This document shows, piece after piece, positions 41,871 through 49,725 of a DNA stretch of 64,000 nt. The notes under the pieces are model-generated. The model saw only the letters and a list, made by a program, of their open reading frames with translations, was not told the origin of the DNA and searched no databases. The stretch's first letter is position 1. The number at the start of each line of letters is the position of its first letter. This DNA comes from RGIG3701 sp030530205 (GTDB lineage Bacteria > Planctomycetota > Planctomycetia > Pirellulales > Thermoguttaceae). The stretch covers positions 1-64,000 of the forward strand of contig JAUMVK010000015.1 of NCBI GenBank assembly GCA_030530205.1. The letters run 5' to 3'. A program made the translations under genes and the position numbers.

Positions 41871-43163
41871 TTAGAACTGGAACAATTGAACTTTAGGTGT
41901 ATTGAAAATAGCATTCAATGTATATCCAATAGTACCTTGATCTAACCAGGAATCATTATCTTTAATAGGATTTAACTGGCTTTCTGACAAATATTGACTT
42001 GTGAATTCTTGGTAGCAACGATGTACCTGAGAGGTTAAAAAACGTTCATCAATTGGTCCTAAATATTGAATCAAAAATGAAGCAATGGCCCGACGTTTTT
42101 TATCCCAATTTGGCCCAAACCACGACTGAGCTTTGTATGCTTTATCCATACCTTCTTTGCACATTTTCAAAGCCCATTGATTATAAAGTTTTTGCTGTAC
42201 TTCCTGAGCTTCTTGATAAATTTCCTGAAGATGGTGAAGTGTCGCTGCCGCGGTATTGGGCGTGAACGTATTGTCTCCGTTCTCTTTTCCTAGGTGCTTG
42301 GGAGCCAGTTTCGGTAAAATCTCCTGAAGATTTCGGATTTCATTCTGAATCAGACGGATTCTTTTCTGCGCGACTCCATCAACCGGCTCGTTTTTCTCAT
42401 TCTTTGCAGGTTCTGGAGTATAATTCTTGAATTTATTAATTTCCACAACAAAATCTTTGTATCCTTCCATATATTTGTTCCATACCACCTCAGATTTCGC
42501 ATTGACCACTTCGTCGCTCATCTTCTGCAGATCCTCGTATTCCTCAGCGACTTTTTTCTTCAGTTCTTCATTCAGTTTTGGCTGAAGTGCAATGATGGAA
42601 CGCATAAGATGCTCACATTCCTGAAGCTGGTAAGAAGCGACATCAAAATGTTTTTCACCAAGTGTCAAAGTAGCCTTGATCGCATCTATCTGCGTATGGA
42701 GTAAGCCTTTCAGTTCCTCAAACGCTACCTGATTTTCATCCTCCTCAGGCGTCGTTTCCTCAGGCTGTTCCGTTTTTTCATCAATCGCACTCTTCTGGTT
42801 CTGAACTTCATCCAGCCAGGCCGCAAGTTGTTCCACTTTGTCAGAAGGTACCGCGGCGATCTGATTTTCAAGGAACAATTCCAGCGCGGTCAGGTAACTA
42901 AAACGGGTTTCATCGTCCTTACTACCATCAATCACAGTGAGAATCGTCTCGCGGTATGTATTGATGATTTCCATATTTCCAGGCTCTTTTCCAAGTGCGT
43001 TGGCAAAGTAAAAAGTTGCCAGACGAACATTCCCCTTTGTCAAAGCGTCTTTACCGGAAGCGACTGCTTTCTGCCAATCTGCTGTCTCATCCTGTGCCCT
43101 TGAGGGAAGTGAAATGGCGAACATCACCAAACACAATAAAACACACAGACAAATTTTCTTCAT
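41871..43163 (-). CDS. Exported helical (TPR-like, coiled-coil) protein
   Basis: A 430-residue protein with a signal peptide (MKKICLCVLLCLVMFAISLPSRAQ). The N-terminal part (about 30-75, TKGNVRLATFYFANALGKEP) looks like one or two TPR-type helix pairs. The middle (about 125-300) is acidic and forms likely coiled coils with many Glu, Gln and Lys. No catalytic motif is seen. It precedes the nuclease-like gene by 14 bases and has the same AT-rich composition, so the two form an operon. A role as partner, scaffold or inhibitor of the second protein is possible but unproven. Confidence 0.65.
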   Translation of the reverse strand: MKKICLCVLLCLVMFAISLPSRAQDETADWQKAVASGKDALTKGNVRLATFYFANALGKEPGNMEIINTYRETILTVIDGSKDDETRFSYLTALELFLENQIAAVPSDKVEQLAAWLDEVQNQKSAIDEKTEQPEETTPEEDENQVAFEELKGLLHTQIDAIKATLTLGEKHFDVASYQLQECEHLMRSIIALQPKLNEELKKKVAEEYEDLQKMSDEVVNAKSEVVWNKYMEGYKDFVVEINKFKNYTPEPAKNEKNEPVDGVAQKRIRLIQNEIRNLQEILPKLAPKHLGKENGDNTFTPNTAAATLHHLQEIYQEAQEVQQKLYNQWALKMCKEGMDKAYKAQSWFGPNWDKKRRAIASFLIQYLGPIDERFLTSQVHRCYQEFTSQYLSESQLNPIKDNDSWLDQGTIGYTLNAIFNTPKVQLFQF

Positions 43164-43218
43164 GGAATCCTCCTGAGATAAAATGAAAGGTTCTTTCGGC
43201 TAGAATTCACAAGAAAAA

Positions 43219-43308
43219 GCACGAAAGAAGTACCGACACCCGATTGCTGCAAAACACCCTAACGGCAGGGCTGCGAACAACAAAACAGGGTCGGCACTCC
43301 TATCGTGC
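43219..43308 (-). ncRNA. Candidate structured leader RNA / attenuator
   Basis: The ends GCACGA and TCGTGC pair; inside them AGTACCGAC pairs with GTCGGCACT with one mismatch, closing a roughly 90-base multi-stem fold. On the minus strand the 3' end runs directly into TTTTTCTT, as in an intrinsic terminator. It lies within the predicted 5' leader of the operon at 40045-43163. A 36-codon ORF (43310 to 43200, MHDRSADPVLLF start) overlaps it, but lacks a good ribosome site. Confidence 0.4.
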
Positions 43309-43432
43309 ATAATACTTTACAGACAGGAGCGCTTCGCCTGACAAATCGATCTCGCACAAAACCCACTCCTTTACTGGACTGGGGCCGTTATTTGTTTTGA
43401 ATCAATTTGTTCTCTAAAAAACATTCTTTTTT

Positions 43433-43460
43433 ATTATAACAGGAAATTTAAAATTTACAA
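43433..43460 (-). promoter_or_regulatory. Sigma70-like promoter of the nuclease-like operon
   Basis: On the minus strand TTGTAA (43455-43460), a 16-bp spacer and TATAAT (43433-43438). It would give a leader of about 260 bases containing the folded segment. Confidence 0.5.
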
Positions 43461-43671
43461 GAGGTAATTCCCTAAAAACATTAAAATCTTAGTAATATTT
43501 TAAATGAATAAAACAAACACAAAACGGGAAAATGCCACGCCGGTCGTGGGGTTTATGTAAAAGTTTTGTTTTTATCGTAAAAATCCTGTAAAAACTTCTT
43601 CAGGGTGGTTGATTATTTTCAGATTTGTGTCAAAATGACGAAAGAAGAAAAAGAAACAAAGGAGTTTTACG

Positions 43672-44310
43672 ATGAACTGTTCAAAACCCGTTCCCTTGCC
43701 GTCCGTGGCAGAAGAAATCACCAACGCGGTCTCTCACGGAATCGGAGCGCTTCTTTCGGTCGGGATCCTTCCGATCCTCGTTCTTTGCGCTGAAGGAACG
43801 GCCGCCACGTGTGGAGCCATTTTGTTTGGCCTATCTCTGATTTTTCTGTATCTGATGAGCACCCTGTACCACTCGTTTCCGAATGGCGCCGCGAAAAAAG
43901 TGCTGCAGCAGATGGATCACGCGGCTATTTTCGTACTGATCGCGGGCAGTTACTCGGTTTTCTGTCTTTCCCGTTTTTATGAGACAATCGGTCCCCAACT
44001 CTGCATCGAGGTCTGGTCACTCGCGGCCATTGGAATCCTTGCGCAAATCATCTGGGGACGAAAAGCTCATATATTCGCGCAGGTCCTTTACCTTTTGATG
44101 GGTTGGCTCGTCATTTCCCACTTTCATGAAGTCGTAGCGACGTTCACCCCCGCCCAGTTTTGGTTTTTGCTCGCCGGTGGTCTGTTTTACACAGTGGGAT
44201 TCGTGTTTTACGCGCACCAAAGGATCCCCTGGATGCACCCCACCTGGCACTTTTTCGTGCTGGGGGGAAGCGTTTGTCACGTCATTTGCGCGATGCTCAT
44301 TTTTTTATGA
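43672..44310 (+). CDS. Hemolysin III/YqfA (PAQR-type) membrane protein
   Basis: A 212-residue inner-membrane protein with seven predicted helices. VAEEITNAVSHGIGALLSV, LMSTLYHSF, QMDHAAIFVLIAGSYS and the final segment WHFFVLGGSVCHVICAM give the family's conserved Ser/His/Asp residues, which bind zinc in PAQR relatives. Despite the name, most bacterial members are not hemolysins; roles in membrane homeostasis are reported for some. AAGGAG supports the start. The metal-transporter gene follows after 117 bases. Confidence 0.92.
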   Translation: MNCSKPVPLPSVAEEITNAVSHGIGALLSVGILPILVLCAEGTAATCGAILFGLSLIFLYLMSTLYHSFPNGAAKKVLQQMDHAAIFVLIAGSYSVFCLSRFYETIGPQLCIEVWSLAAIGILAQIIWGRKAHIFAQVLYLLMGWLVISHFHEVVATFTPAQFWFLLAGGLFYTVGFVFYAHQRIPWMHPTWHFFVLGGSVCHVICAMLIFL

Positions 44311-44427
44311 AAAAAACAGGAAAAGCGACAAGTTCACCGGATTCGTTGGAGAAACACGAAACCGTTTAACTTTGCGCGGCGGCTGCAAACCCCCAGTTGG
44401 CTGCGCTTGCAATCAAAGGAAGCACCC

Positions 44428-45681
44428 ATGAATTTTCTTAACGCCCTGATGAACCTTCTCCTTGAGATGGCTCCGTGGATCTTATTGGGCTTTTTTGCCG
44501 CGGGGCTTTTGCACGTTTTCGTCCCAAAGACCCTGTTTAGGCGATTTTTGAGCGGCGGCGGAGTACGCTCCGTCTTTTGGGGCGCCATGCTCGGGATCCC
44601 CCTGCCCCTTTGTTCGTGCGGCGTCATCCCAACGGCCATGGGACTGCGAAAAGACGGCGCTTCCCGCGGCGCGTCCGTCTCGTTTTTGATCTCCACTCCA
44701 CAAACCGGCGTGGATTCCATTTTGGCCACGTGGTCACTCATGGGCCTTCCATTCGCGCTCATTCGCCCGATCGCGGCCCTGATCACCGGTCTGGCCGGCG
44801 GATTTCTCGTCAATCTGGGGACGGAAAAAGAGGAATCTCAAACCACCGAATCTGCGTTTCCGCAGTCCGACGAGCCCAAACGCACTCTGTCAGAAAAAGC
44901 TGCCGAGGGTTTCCGGTATGCGTTCATCGAAATGCTTGGCGATATTGGAAAGTGGCTGACGGTCGGGCTGATTCTCGCGGCGGCAATTACGGTCCTCGTG
45001 CCTGATGAACTCTTCACGGGTCTCGAATCCCGCCCGTGGCTGGGTATGTTCGCAGTCCTGCTTTTGGCCTGCCCGATGTACGTCTGCGCAACCGGCTCGA
45101 TCCCGATTGCGGCCGCACTGATGGCCAAAGGCTTTTCGCCCGGGGCCGCGTTCGTGCTCCTGATGGCCGGACCAGCGACCAATCTCGGCGCGATGTTCAT
45201 CGTGGGAAAAGTCCTCGGGCGCAAGACGCTGGTGATTTACCTCGCCACGATCCTCGCCGGAGCGCTTCTGACCGGGCTGTGCATCGATTCATTCTGCCCG
45301 CGGGAGTGGTTCACGCTGAACGCCACGCTGCGCCCGGCGTGCTGCGGCGGCCACGAAAGTGGCGTCTGGGCGTGGGTGAAGATCCTTAGCACCGTCCTTC
45401 TGGTCGGGCTTTTAGTGAACTCTTTGATTTTGGAACGATTCAGAAACCGAAAGGAAACCGAAGAAATGAAAGAAAATGAAACGGAAAACTCCCGCACCTA
45501 CAAAGTGACCGGCATGACGTGCAGCCACTGCCGGAATTTCGTCGAGAAATCGATTCGCGCGGTGCCGGGCGTTGAAAACGTGACGGTCGATTTGGCCACG
45601 GGTCGGGCTGAGGTTTTTGGCCCCGCTGACCCTGAAGAAGTCAAAAAGGCGGTCGAAGACGCCGGTTTCGAAATCGAATAA
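44428..45681 (+). CDS. SO_0444-type permease with C-terminal HMA domain
   Basis: A 417-residue protein. About residues 1-335 are a DUF318/ArsP-type permease with eight to ten helices: LLEMAPWILLGFFAAGLLHVF, IPLPLCSCGVIPTAMGLR, SFLISTPQTGVDS, CPMYVCATGSIPIAAAL and LLMAGPATN. The end (about 352-417) is a heavy-metal-associated domain, TYKVTGMTCSHCRNFVEKSI, with Cys365 and Cys368. This pair of domains is typical of the SO_0444 group annotated as Cu/Zn efflux transporters. The start at 44428 follows AAGGAAG. A hairpin at 45716-45757 probably ends the transcript. Confidence 0.88.
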   Translation: MNFLNALMNLLLEMAPWILLGFFAAGLLHVFVPKTLFRRFLSGGGVRSVFWGAMLGIPLPLCSCGVIPTAMGLRKDGASRGASVSFLISTPQTGVDSILATWSLMGLPFALIRPIAALITGLAGGFLVNLGTEKEESQTTESAFPQSDEPKRTLSEKAAEGFRYAFIEMLGDIGKWLTVGLILAAAITVLVPDELFTGLESRPWLGMFAVLLLACPMYVCATGSIPIAAALMAKGFSPGAAFVLLMAGPATNLGAMFIVGKVLGRKTLVIYLATILAGALLTGLCIDSFCPREWFTLNATLRPACCGGHESGVWAWVKILSTVLLVGLLVNSLILERFRNRKETEEMKENETENSRTYKVTGMTCSHCRNFVEKSIRAVPGVENVTVDLATGRAEVFGPADPEEVKKAVEDAGFEIE

Positions 45682-45715
45682 AACCGGATTTCGGGCCAAC
45701 CAAGAAAAGAAAAAC

Positions 45716-45766
45716 GGGGAGGATGCACACGCACGAGCGGCGTGAACGTTCCTCCCCAAACTTTTT
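45716..45766 (+). terminator. Likely intrinsic terminator of the permease gene
   Basis: GGGGAGGA (45716-45723) pairs with TCCTCCCC (45750-45757), and CACGC with GCGTG inside the loop; AAACTTTTT follows. Confidence 0.65.
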
Positions 45767-45823
45767 AAGGAAGTTCAAAAACCTCGTATTCGAAACACCA
45801 GGCCCGTTTCACTTCCACCTTTT

Positions 45824-45961
45824 ATTTAAACACGGATTTTCACGGATTTAATGGATTAAAAGGATTTTGCTTTGATTGAGTGAAAACCCCAAAAAGCACT
45901 TAAAAATCCCTTTAAATAATCTGCGGAAATCCATTTAATCCGTGAAAATCCGTGTTTAAAT
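45824..45961. repeat. Palindromic element B5
   Basis: Core from ATTTAAACACGGATTTTCAC to the complementary end, in the 380-bp spacer between convergent genes. Its flanks closely match those of B2 (CCCGTTTCACTTCCACC on the left, GAGGTTTGAACCGGGCTACG on the right), so the mobile or copied unit is larger than the core. Confidence 0.85.
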
Positions 45962-46061
45962 TGAGGTTTGAACCGGGCTACGCTCTCACTTGGGAAAAGG
46001 TGGGAGGTTTTGGGAACCTCCTTTTACGCTTTTTTCTTCAGCGCAAGCCCCGCGGCGTCTC

Positions 46062-46853
46062 TCAGTCCTGCGGGCCGAAAACGTCGAACGGTTTCACCGG
46101 AGAATCCGGTTTGACCGGCTGGACCGGAGAATCGGAGATCTCGCGCACCCAGATGTTGCGGAAGCGCACCGGATTGCCGTGGTCCTGAAGACGGATCGGC
46201 ATCTTGGCCGGGTGAGCCGTGTAGAAGTGCTTCAGGTGATAGTACGTCTCGCCCTTCACCTGGAGGTGATTCTGAACGAGGATCCCATTCTGGAAGACCG
46301 TCACGTACATCGGGCGGACCAGCTCGCCTTTCTCATTGAATTCCGGACGCATGAAAATGATGTCGTACGTCTGCCATTCGCCCGGCTTGCGGCAGCAGTT
46401 GACCGCCGGCGGGTTTTCTTTGTAGATGGAACCGCATTGACCGTCATAGTACGTCGTATTAATGTAGGAGTCAAGAACCTGGACTTCATAGGGCCCCCAG
46501 AAAACGCCGCTGTTTCCGCGGCCCTGGCCATCACCCTTCACCTCGGAAGGCGTGGCGAATTCGACGTGCAGCTGAACAGAACCGAAATGCTGTTTGGTCT
46601 CGACCATTCCTTTACCGGAGTAAACGGCTCCATCCTTGATGGGCCAATTCTCGCCGTTCACCCAGGCGTCCATGGTTTTGCCATCGAACAGAGCGATCGC
46701 ATCGGACGGAACGTTGGCAGGAGCGGTTTCCGGCCCCGGGTCCACGACCGGTGGTTCAACCCAATCAATGCCGCTTTTCCACTCATCGGCGGAAAGCATG
46801 GAAACCGAGGCAAGCAGAACAGCCGCGGCAGAAATAAAAAGTGACTTTTTCAT
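46062..46853 (-). CDS. Secreted DUF1080 protein (second member)
   Basis: A 263-residue protein with a signal peptide (MKKSLFISAAAVLLASVSMLSA). The DUF1080 sandwich opens with AIALFDGKTMDAWVNGENWP and contains GNSGVFWGPYEVQVLDSY and WQTYDIIFMRPEF; it ends with RFRNIWVREI, followed by a repetitive Pro/Val tail (SPVQPVKPDSPVKP). It differs from the member at 33764-34522 in carrying the fuller canonical motifs. Probable role: periplasmic glycoside or keto-sugar degradation. A -10-like TAAAAT lies at 46909-46914 on the minus strand. Confidence 0.92.
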   Translation of the reverse strand: MKKSLFISAAAVLLASVSMLSADEWKSGIDWVEPPVVDPGPETAPANVPSDAIALFDGKTMDAWVNGENWPIKDGAVYSGKGMVETKQHFGSVQLHVEFATPSEVKGDGQGRGNSGVFWGPYEVQVLDSYINTTYYDGQCGSIYKENPPAVNCCRKPGEWQTYDIIFMRPEFNEKGELVRPMYVTVFQNGILVQNHLQVKGETYYHLKHFYTAHPAKMPIRLQDHGNPVRFRNIWVREISDSPVQPVKPDSPVKPFDVFGPQD

Positions 46854-47223
46854 CTCGAAAAACCCTTATGAAAAAAGTTAAAGGTAGAAGAAATAAAACG
46901 ATTTTCCCATTTTAACACAATCACCCATTAAGAAAAAGGGGGGGAGGAATATTTTTCTCAGAAATGAAGGGACTTTAGAGGAAAACAGGCACAGGAAATG
47001 GAAATTCTGTCCATTTCTCAGAGTAAACTTTTTCTGCCCAATTTACCCTAAATATTTACCAAAAGCCTCTTTTTTGTCAAAAATTTTTACTTTTTTTAAA
47101 AAAATAGGGCAAAAACGGGCCCGAAGGATTTGACTTTTTTCGCAAATCGAATACCATTATAAATATTGAGATAGTGTCTTTTGACACAATTTATGTACGG
47201 ATTTTCAGATTCACATTTTTTAT
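46854..47223. other. AT-rich spacer upstream of the GTPase gene
   Basis: 370 bp with no gene. It holds a TTGACT box (47130-47135), A/T runs at about 47080-47105, and a small hairpin GTGTC-TTTT-GACAC (47174-47187) that itself contains a perfect TTGACA (47181-47186). Downstream -10 boxes are poor, so the operon promoter cannot be placed with confidence. Confidence 0.4.
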
Positions 47224-49596
47224 ATGCCTTTCATGATAAAATATCCTCCTTTTTTTGTCATATTCGTCCTGATTTTGTTGGGCTTGTATTCCGGTACGTC
47301 TTCTGTACTTTGGGCTGAAGATGAGGAACCTGCGGAACAAGCCGCTCAAGCGGACGCTGCCCCTGCAAAAGCGGAATCTGAGGAAACCATTGCGGAAAAA
47401 AAGCCCCTTTCCGAACGGGAAAAAGCAGAGGCCAAAGCATTTGGCGAGAACGAGGTCACCGACATTCATCTGAAAGCAGTCGAAACACTCGAACTGGCTC
47501 CCGAACAATCGAAAGCCGCACACGAGATTTCCGCAAAGTACATTCAGGCGTTCTGTGAAACAGTTCAGAAACGTGCCAAATTCAAGTTCCTGAAACAGGA
47601 AAACCTTTTCCTGAACGAAGCCGCTGGGGATAACGGGGCTTTTACTTCTCTCCTGAAGCAGCTCGGCGCCATGAAAGAAGCGGACATGGAAAAGTACATT
47701 CCGGAAATTACAAAAATTATGGAGGAAGGAACCGCTCCTGCTGTGGAAAATCTGCAAGGGATCCAGGACGGCCTGACGAGAGAAACACACCGAAGCCTCG
47801 AAACCTGGCAGACTTTGCATCAAACGCTTGTGGAACGCGAGTATTTGCAGTTTGAACTGAAATCCAACCGCCACATTGTGACTCAAATCGCTTCCATGTT
47901 CAGCATGGACAAACGCTGGTTCTGGCTTCTGGGCGTTTTCGCGTTTGGAGCGCTGGTAGTCACGGCCTGGCATGACCGCCGTCACGAAATCCGCCGCTGG
48001 CTCAATGGCGGTCGTGCCCGACAGATGCGGCTTGCACAGATTTTGACGGTCTGCTTTATCGGGATGGTAACTTTGACGCTCGTTTCTTTCCTCATGGGAG
48101 AAACCATTTACCGCGCCATGCTTGATTTGACGTTCCGCACGACGGCTCCCCATGCAGTTTACTCGAACCTGGCAAGTGATCTTGAAAAAGAATCCAAAGG
48201 GTTGGATGTCCGTATTCAAAAAGAAGTAAAGGACCTCAAATCCGCTCGCGGTAACTGGCAGAAAATGGCGGTTAAAAAGATCAGCGATTCCAGCAAGTTT
48301 GTAGGAGCCTGGCAAAGCTGGCGGAACAGCGTGGAGGAAATCGTCGTTCAAAGCCTTCTCCTTCAGGAAATTAACGGCAAAATCAACGAAGACAGCAAAA
48401 AACTCCTTGAAATCGACCGGGAAATGGCTGCCCTGACTGGTGACACGCTTTTCTTCCTCCGGGTCAAACACCTTGTGCGCTTTATGCTGGGCAGTATGTT
48501 GGCCATCGTGACGTTCCTCGGAATTGCCGTTTTTTGGAGTGAGGTACATGCTCGCCTGCGCAGGACGCAAAACACCTGCCCACACTGTCTTTCCGTCAAC
48601 ACCCTGGAACCGTGCGACGAAAACGGCCTCCAGATGCCGAGCAATTCCATCAAATCGAAAAACGTCCTGTGTACGAAAGTGGTTCAGGAAAATCCTTACG
48701 AAATCTGTGGCTACCGATTCCCCCGTGAGCTTGCTTCACTCACGAAACTATCCTTCCCGACCCTGGGAATTCCGCAGGTTGGCAAAACACACTGGCTCAC
48801 GATGCTTTACTGGGAAATCGCGAACCGGTATTACCCCAAACTCGGTTTTTCATGTGTAACGTCGAGTGTCACGGAGGAAATGGACCGCCGTGTGGATGAA
48901 ATCATGAACTACCGAATCGGAACCGCAGCGACCCAGCGTGACAATATTCCGCTTCCACTCGTTCTGCGGTACAAAGACAAAGATCCGCTTGGCAGAACAG
49001 AGATCCTGGCCGACATTTTCGACTATTCCGGCGAAATTACAACCGATGCGCCAAGCGACGACTACCGCCGGGAGCGTGCGCTGAAGAGCGAAGGTTTTCT
49101 TTTCTTCCTGGATCCAACGTACCCATGGGTTCCGCAGGCTGAGGCGCTAAAACGATTCCGTAAGGACCTGAAATCCATAAAAGGCTTGCGCAAAAACGAG
49201 TCGCTTCGTCTTCCCATCGCGGTCTGTATGACCAAAATCGACCTTTTGCCGCTCGTGAAGTCCTTGGGTGCGGATGCGGAAAAAGAAGCGATCCACTTTT
49301 ACGAAGAACTTGGGAAAATCGACCCGACGGGGATCGCGATGAACAAAGACGTGATCAACCGGCGAAGCGAACTGACCGACGAATTGCGCAAAAAGATTTG
49401 GCCCGATTGGGATATGGAATCTCAAATCAATGACCTGTTCGGCGGCCGATATAAATTTTTCCCGCTGACCCCGGTCGGGCTGGACGGCGTTGGCGAGGCG
49501 GACCTTCGTTTGCGTACCATCGCCCCGTTCGGTTTGGTCGAACCCCTCGCGTGGCTGCTCGAAATGAGCGGTTACCCGACACTCGACGCAAAATAA
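47224..49596 (+). CDS. Membrane-anchored GTPase of a GTPase-centred conflict system (DO-GTPase2-like)
   Basis: A 790-residue protein. Signal peptide (FFVIFVLILLGLYSGTSSVLWA), then a helical exported part (about 32-225), and three membrane helices near 231-250, 270-292 and 419-440 with a coiled coil between the last two. The cytoplasmic part starts with a Cys cluster (NTCPHCLSVN at about 450, then LC and EICGY), followed by a TRAFAC-type GTPase: P-loop GIPQVGKTH (about 515-523), switch II-like DIFDYSGE (about 597), and MTKIDLLP as the guanine-specificity motif (about 668). It resembles the double-GTPase 2 family of predicted conflict systems. The other components follow on the same strand. Confidence 0.72.
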   Translation: MPFMIKYPPFFVIFVLILLGLYSGTSSVLWAEDEEPAEQAAQADAAPAKAESEETIAEKKPLSEREKAEAKAFGENEVTDIHLKAVETLELAPEQSKAAHEISAKYIQAFCETVQKRAKFKFLKQENLFLNEAAGDNGAFTSLLKQLGAMKEADMEKYIPEITKIMEEGTAPAVENLQGIQDGLTRETHRSLETWQTLHQTLVEREYLQFELKSNRHIVTQIASMFSMDKRWFWLLGVFAFGALVVTAWHDRRHEIRRWLNGGRARQMRLAQILTVCFIGMVTLTLVSFLMGETIYRAMLDLTFRTTAPHAVYSNLASDLEKESKGLDVRIQKEVKDLKSARGNWQKMAVKKISDSSKFVGAWQSWRNSVEEIVVQSLLLQEINGKINEDSKKLLEIDREMAALTGDTLFFLRVKHLVRFMLGSMLAIVTFLGIAVFWSEVHARLRRTQNTCPHCLSVNTLEPCDENGLQMPSNSIKSKNVLCTKVVQENPYEICGYRFPRELASLTKLSFPTLGIPQVGKTHWLTMLYWEIANRYYPKLGFSCVTSSVTEEMDRRVDEIMNYRIGTAATQRDNIPLPLVLRYKDKDPLGRTEILADIFDYSGEITTDAPSDDYRRERALKSEGFLFFLDPTYPWVPQAEALKRFRKDLKSIKGLRKNESLRLPIAVCMTKIDLLPLVKSLGADAEKEAIHFYEELGKIDPTGIAMNKDVINRRSELTDELRKKIWPDWDMESQINDLFGGRYKFFPLTPVGLDGVGEADLRLRTIAPFGLVEPLAWLLEMSGYPTLDAK

Positions 49597-49598
49597 AT

Positions 49599-49714
49599 TT
49601 ACGAATTATGAATTACTAATAATGAATTATGAATTTTAGAAACTCTTAAGGTTTCACGTCATAATACACAATCAAGCCGTAATTCATAATTCTTAATTCA
49701 TAATTCATAATTAG
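49599..49714. repeat. AT-rich inverted repeat between GTPase and kinase genes
   Basis: The arms TTACGAATTATGAATTAC and AATTCATAATTCTTAATTC fill the 129-bp spacer. The related element at 12841-12950 lies between convergent genes, so here it may separate the GTPase transcript from the downstream operon or act as a processing site. Confidence 0.75.
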
Positions 49715-49725
49715 AAGGATAATTT

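Larger units (their letters stand above)
43164..43671. other. Divergent spacer: structured leader and promoters
   Basis: This 508-bp AT-rich spacer separates the minus-strand operon from the hemolysin III gene. It holds a folded segment at 43219-43308, the minus-strand promoter at 43433-43460, an AT-rich stretch, and a weak plus-strand promoter (TTGATT 43609-43614, CAAAAT 43631-43636) 36 bases before the hemolysin III start. No protein gene is supported. Confidence 0.6.

Noticed and set aside
43200..43310. 36-codon ORF as an independent gene
   Set aside because: It has no convincing ribosome site and lies within a folded RNA segment; kept only as a possible leader peptide in a finding.
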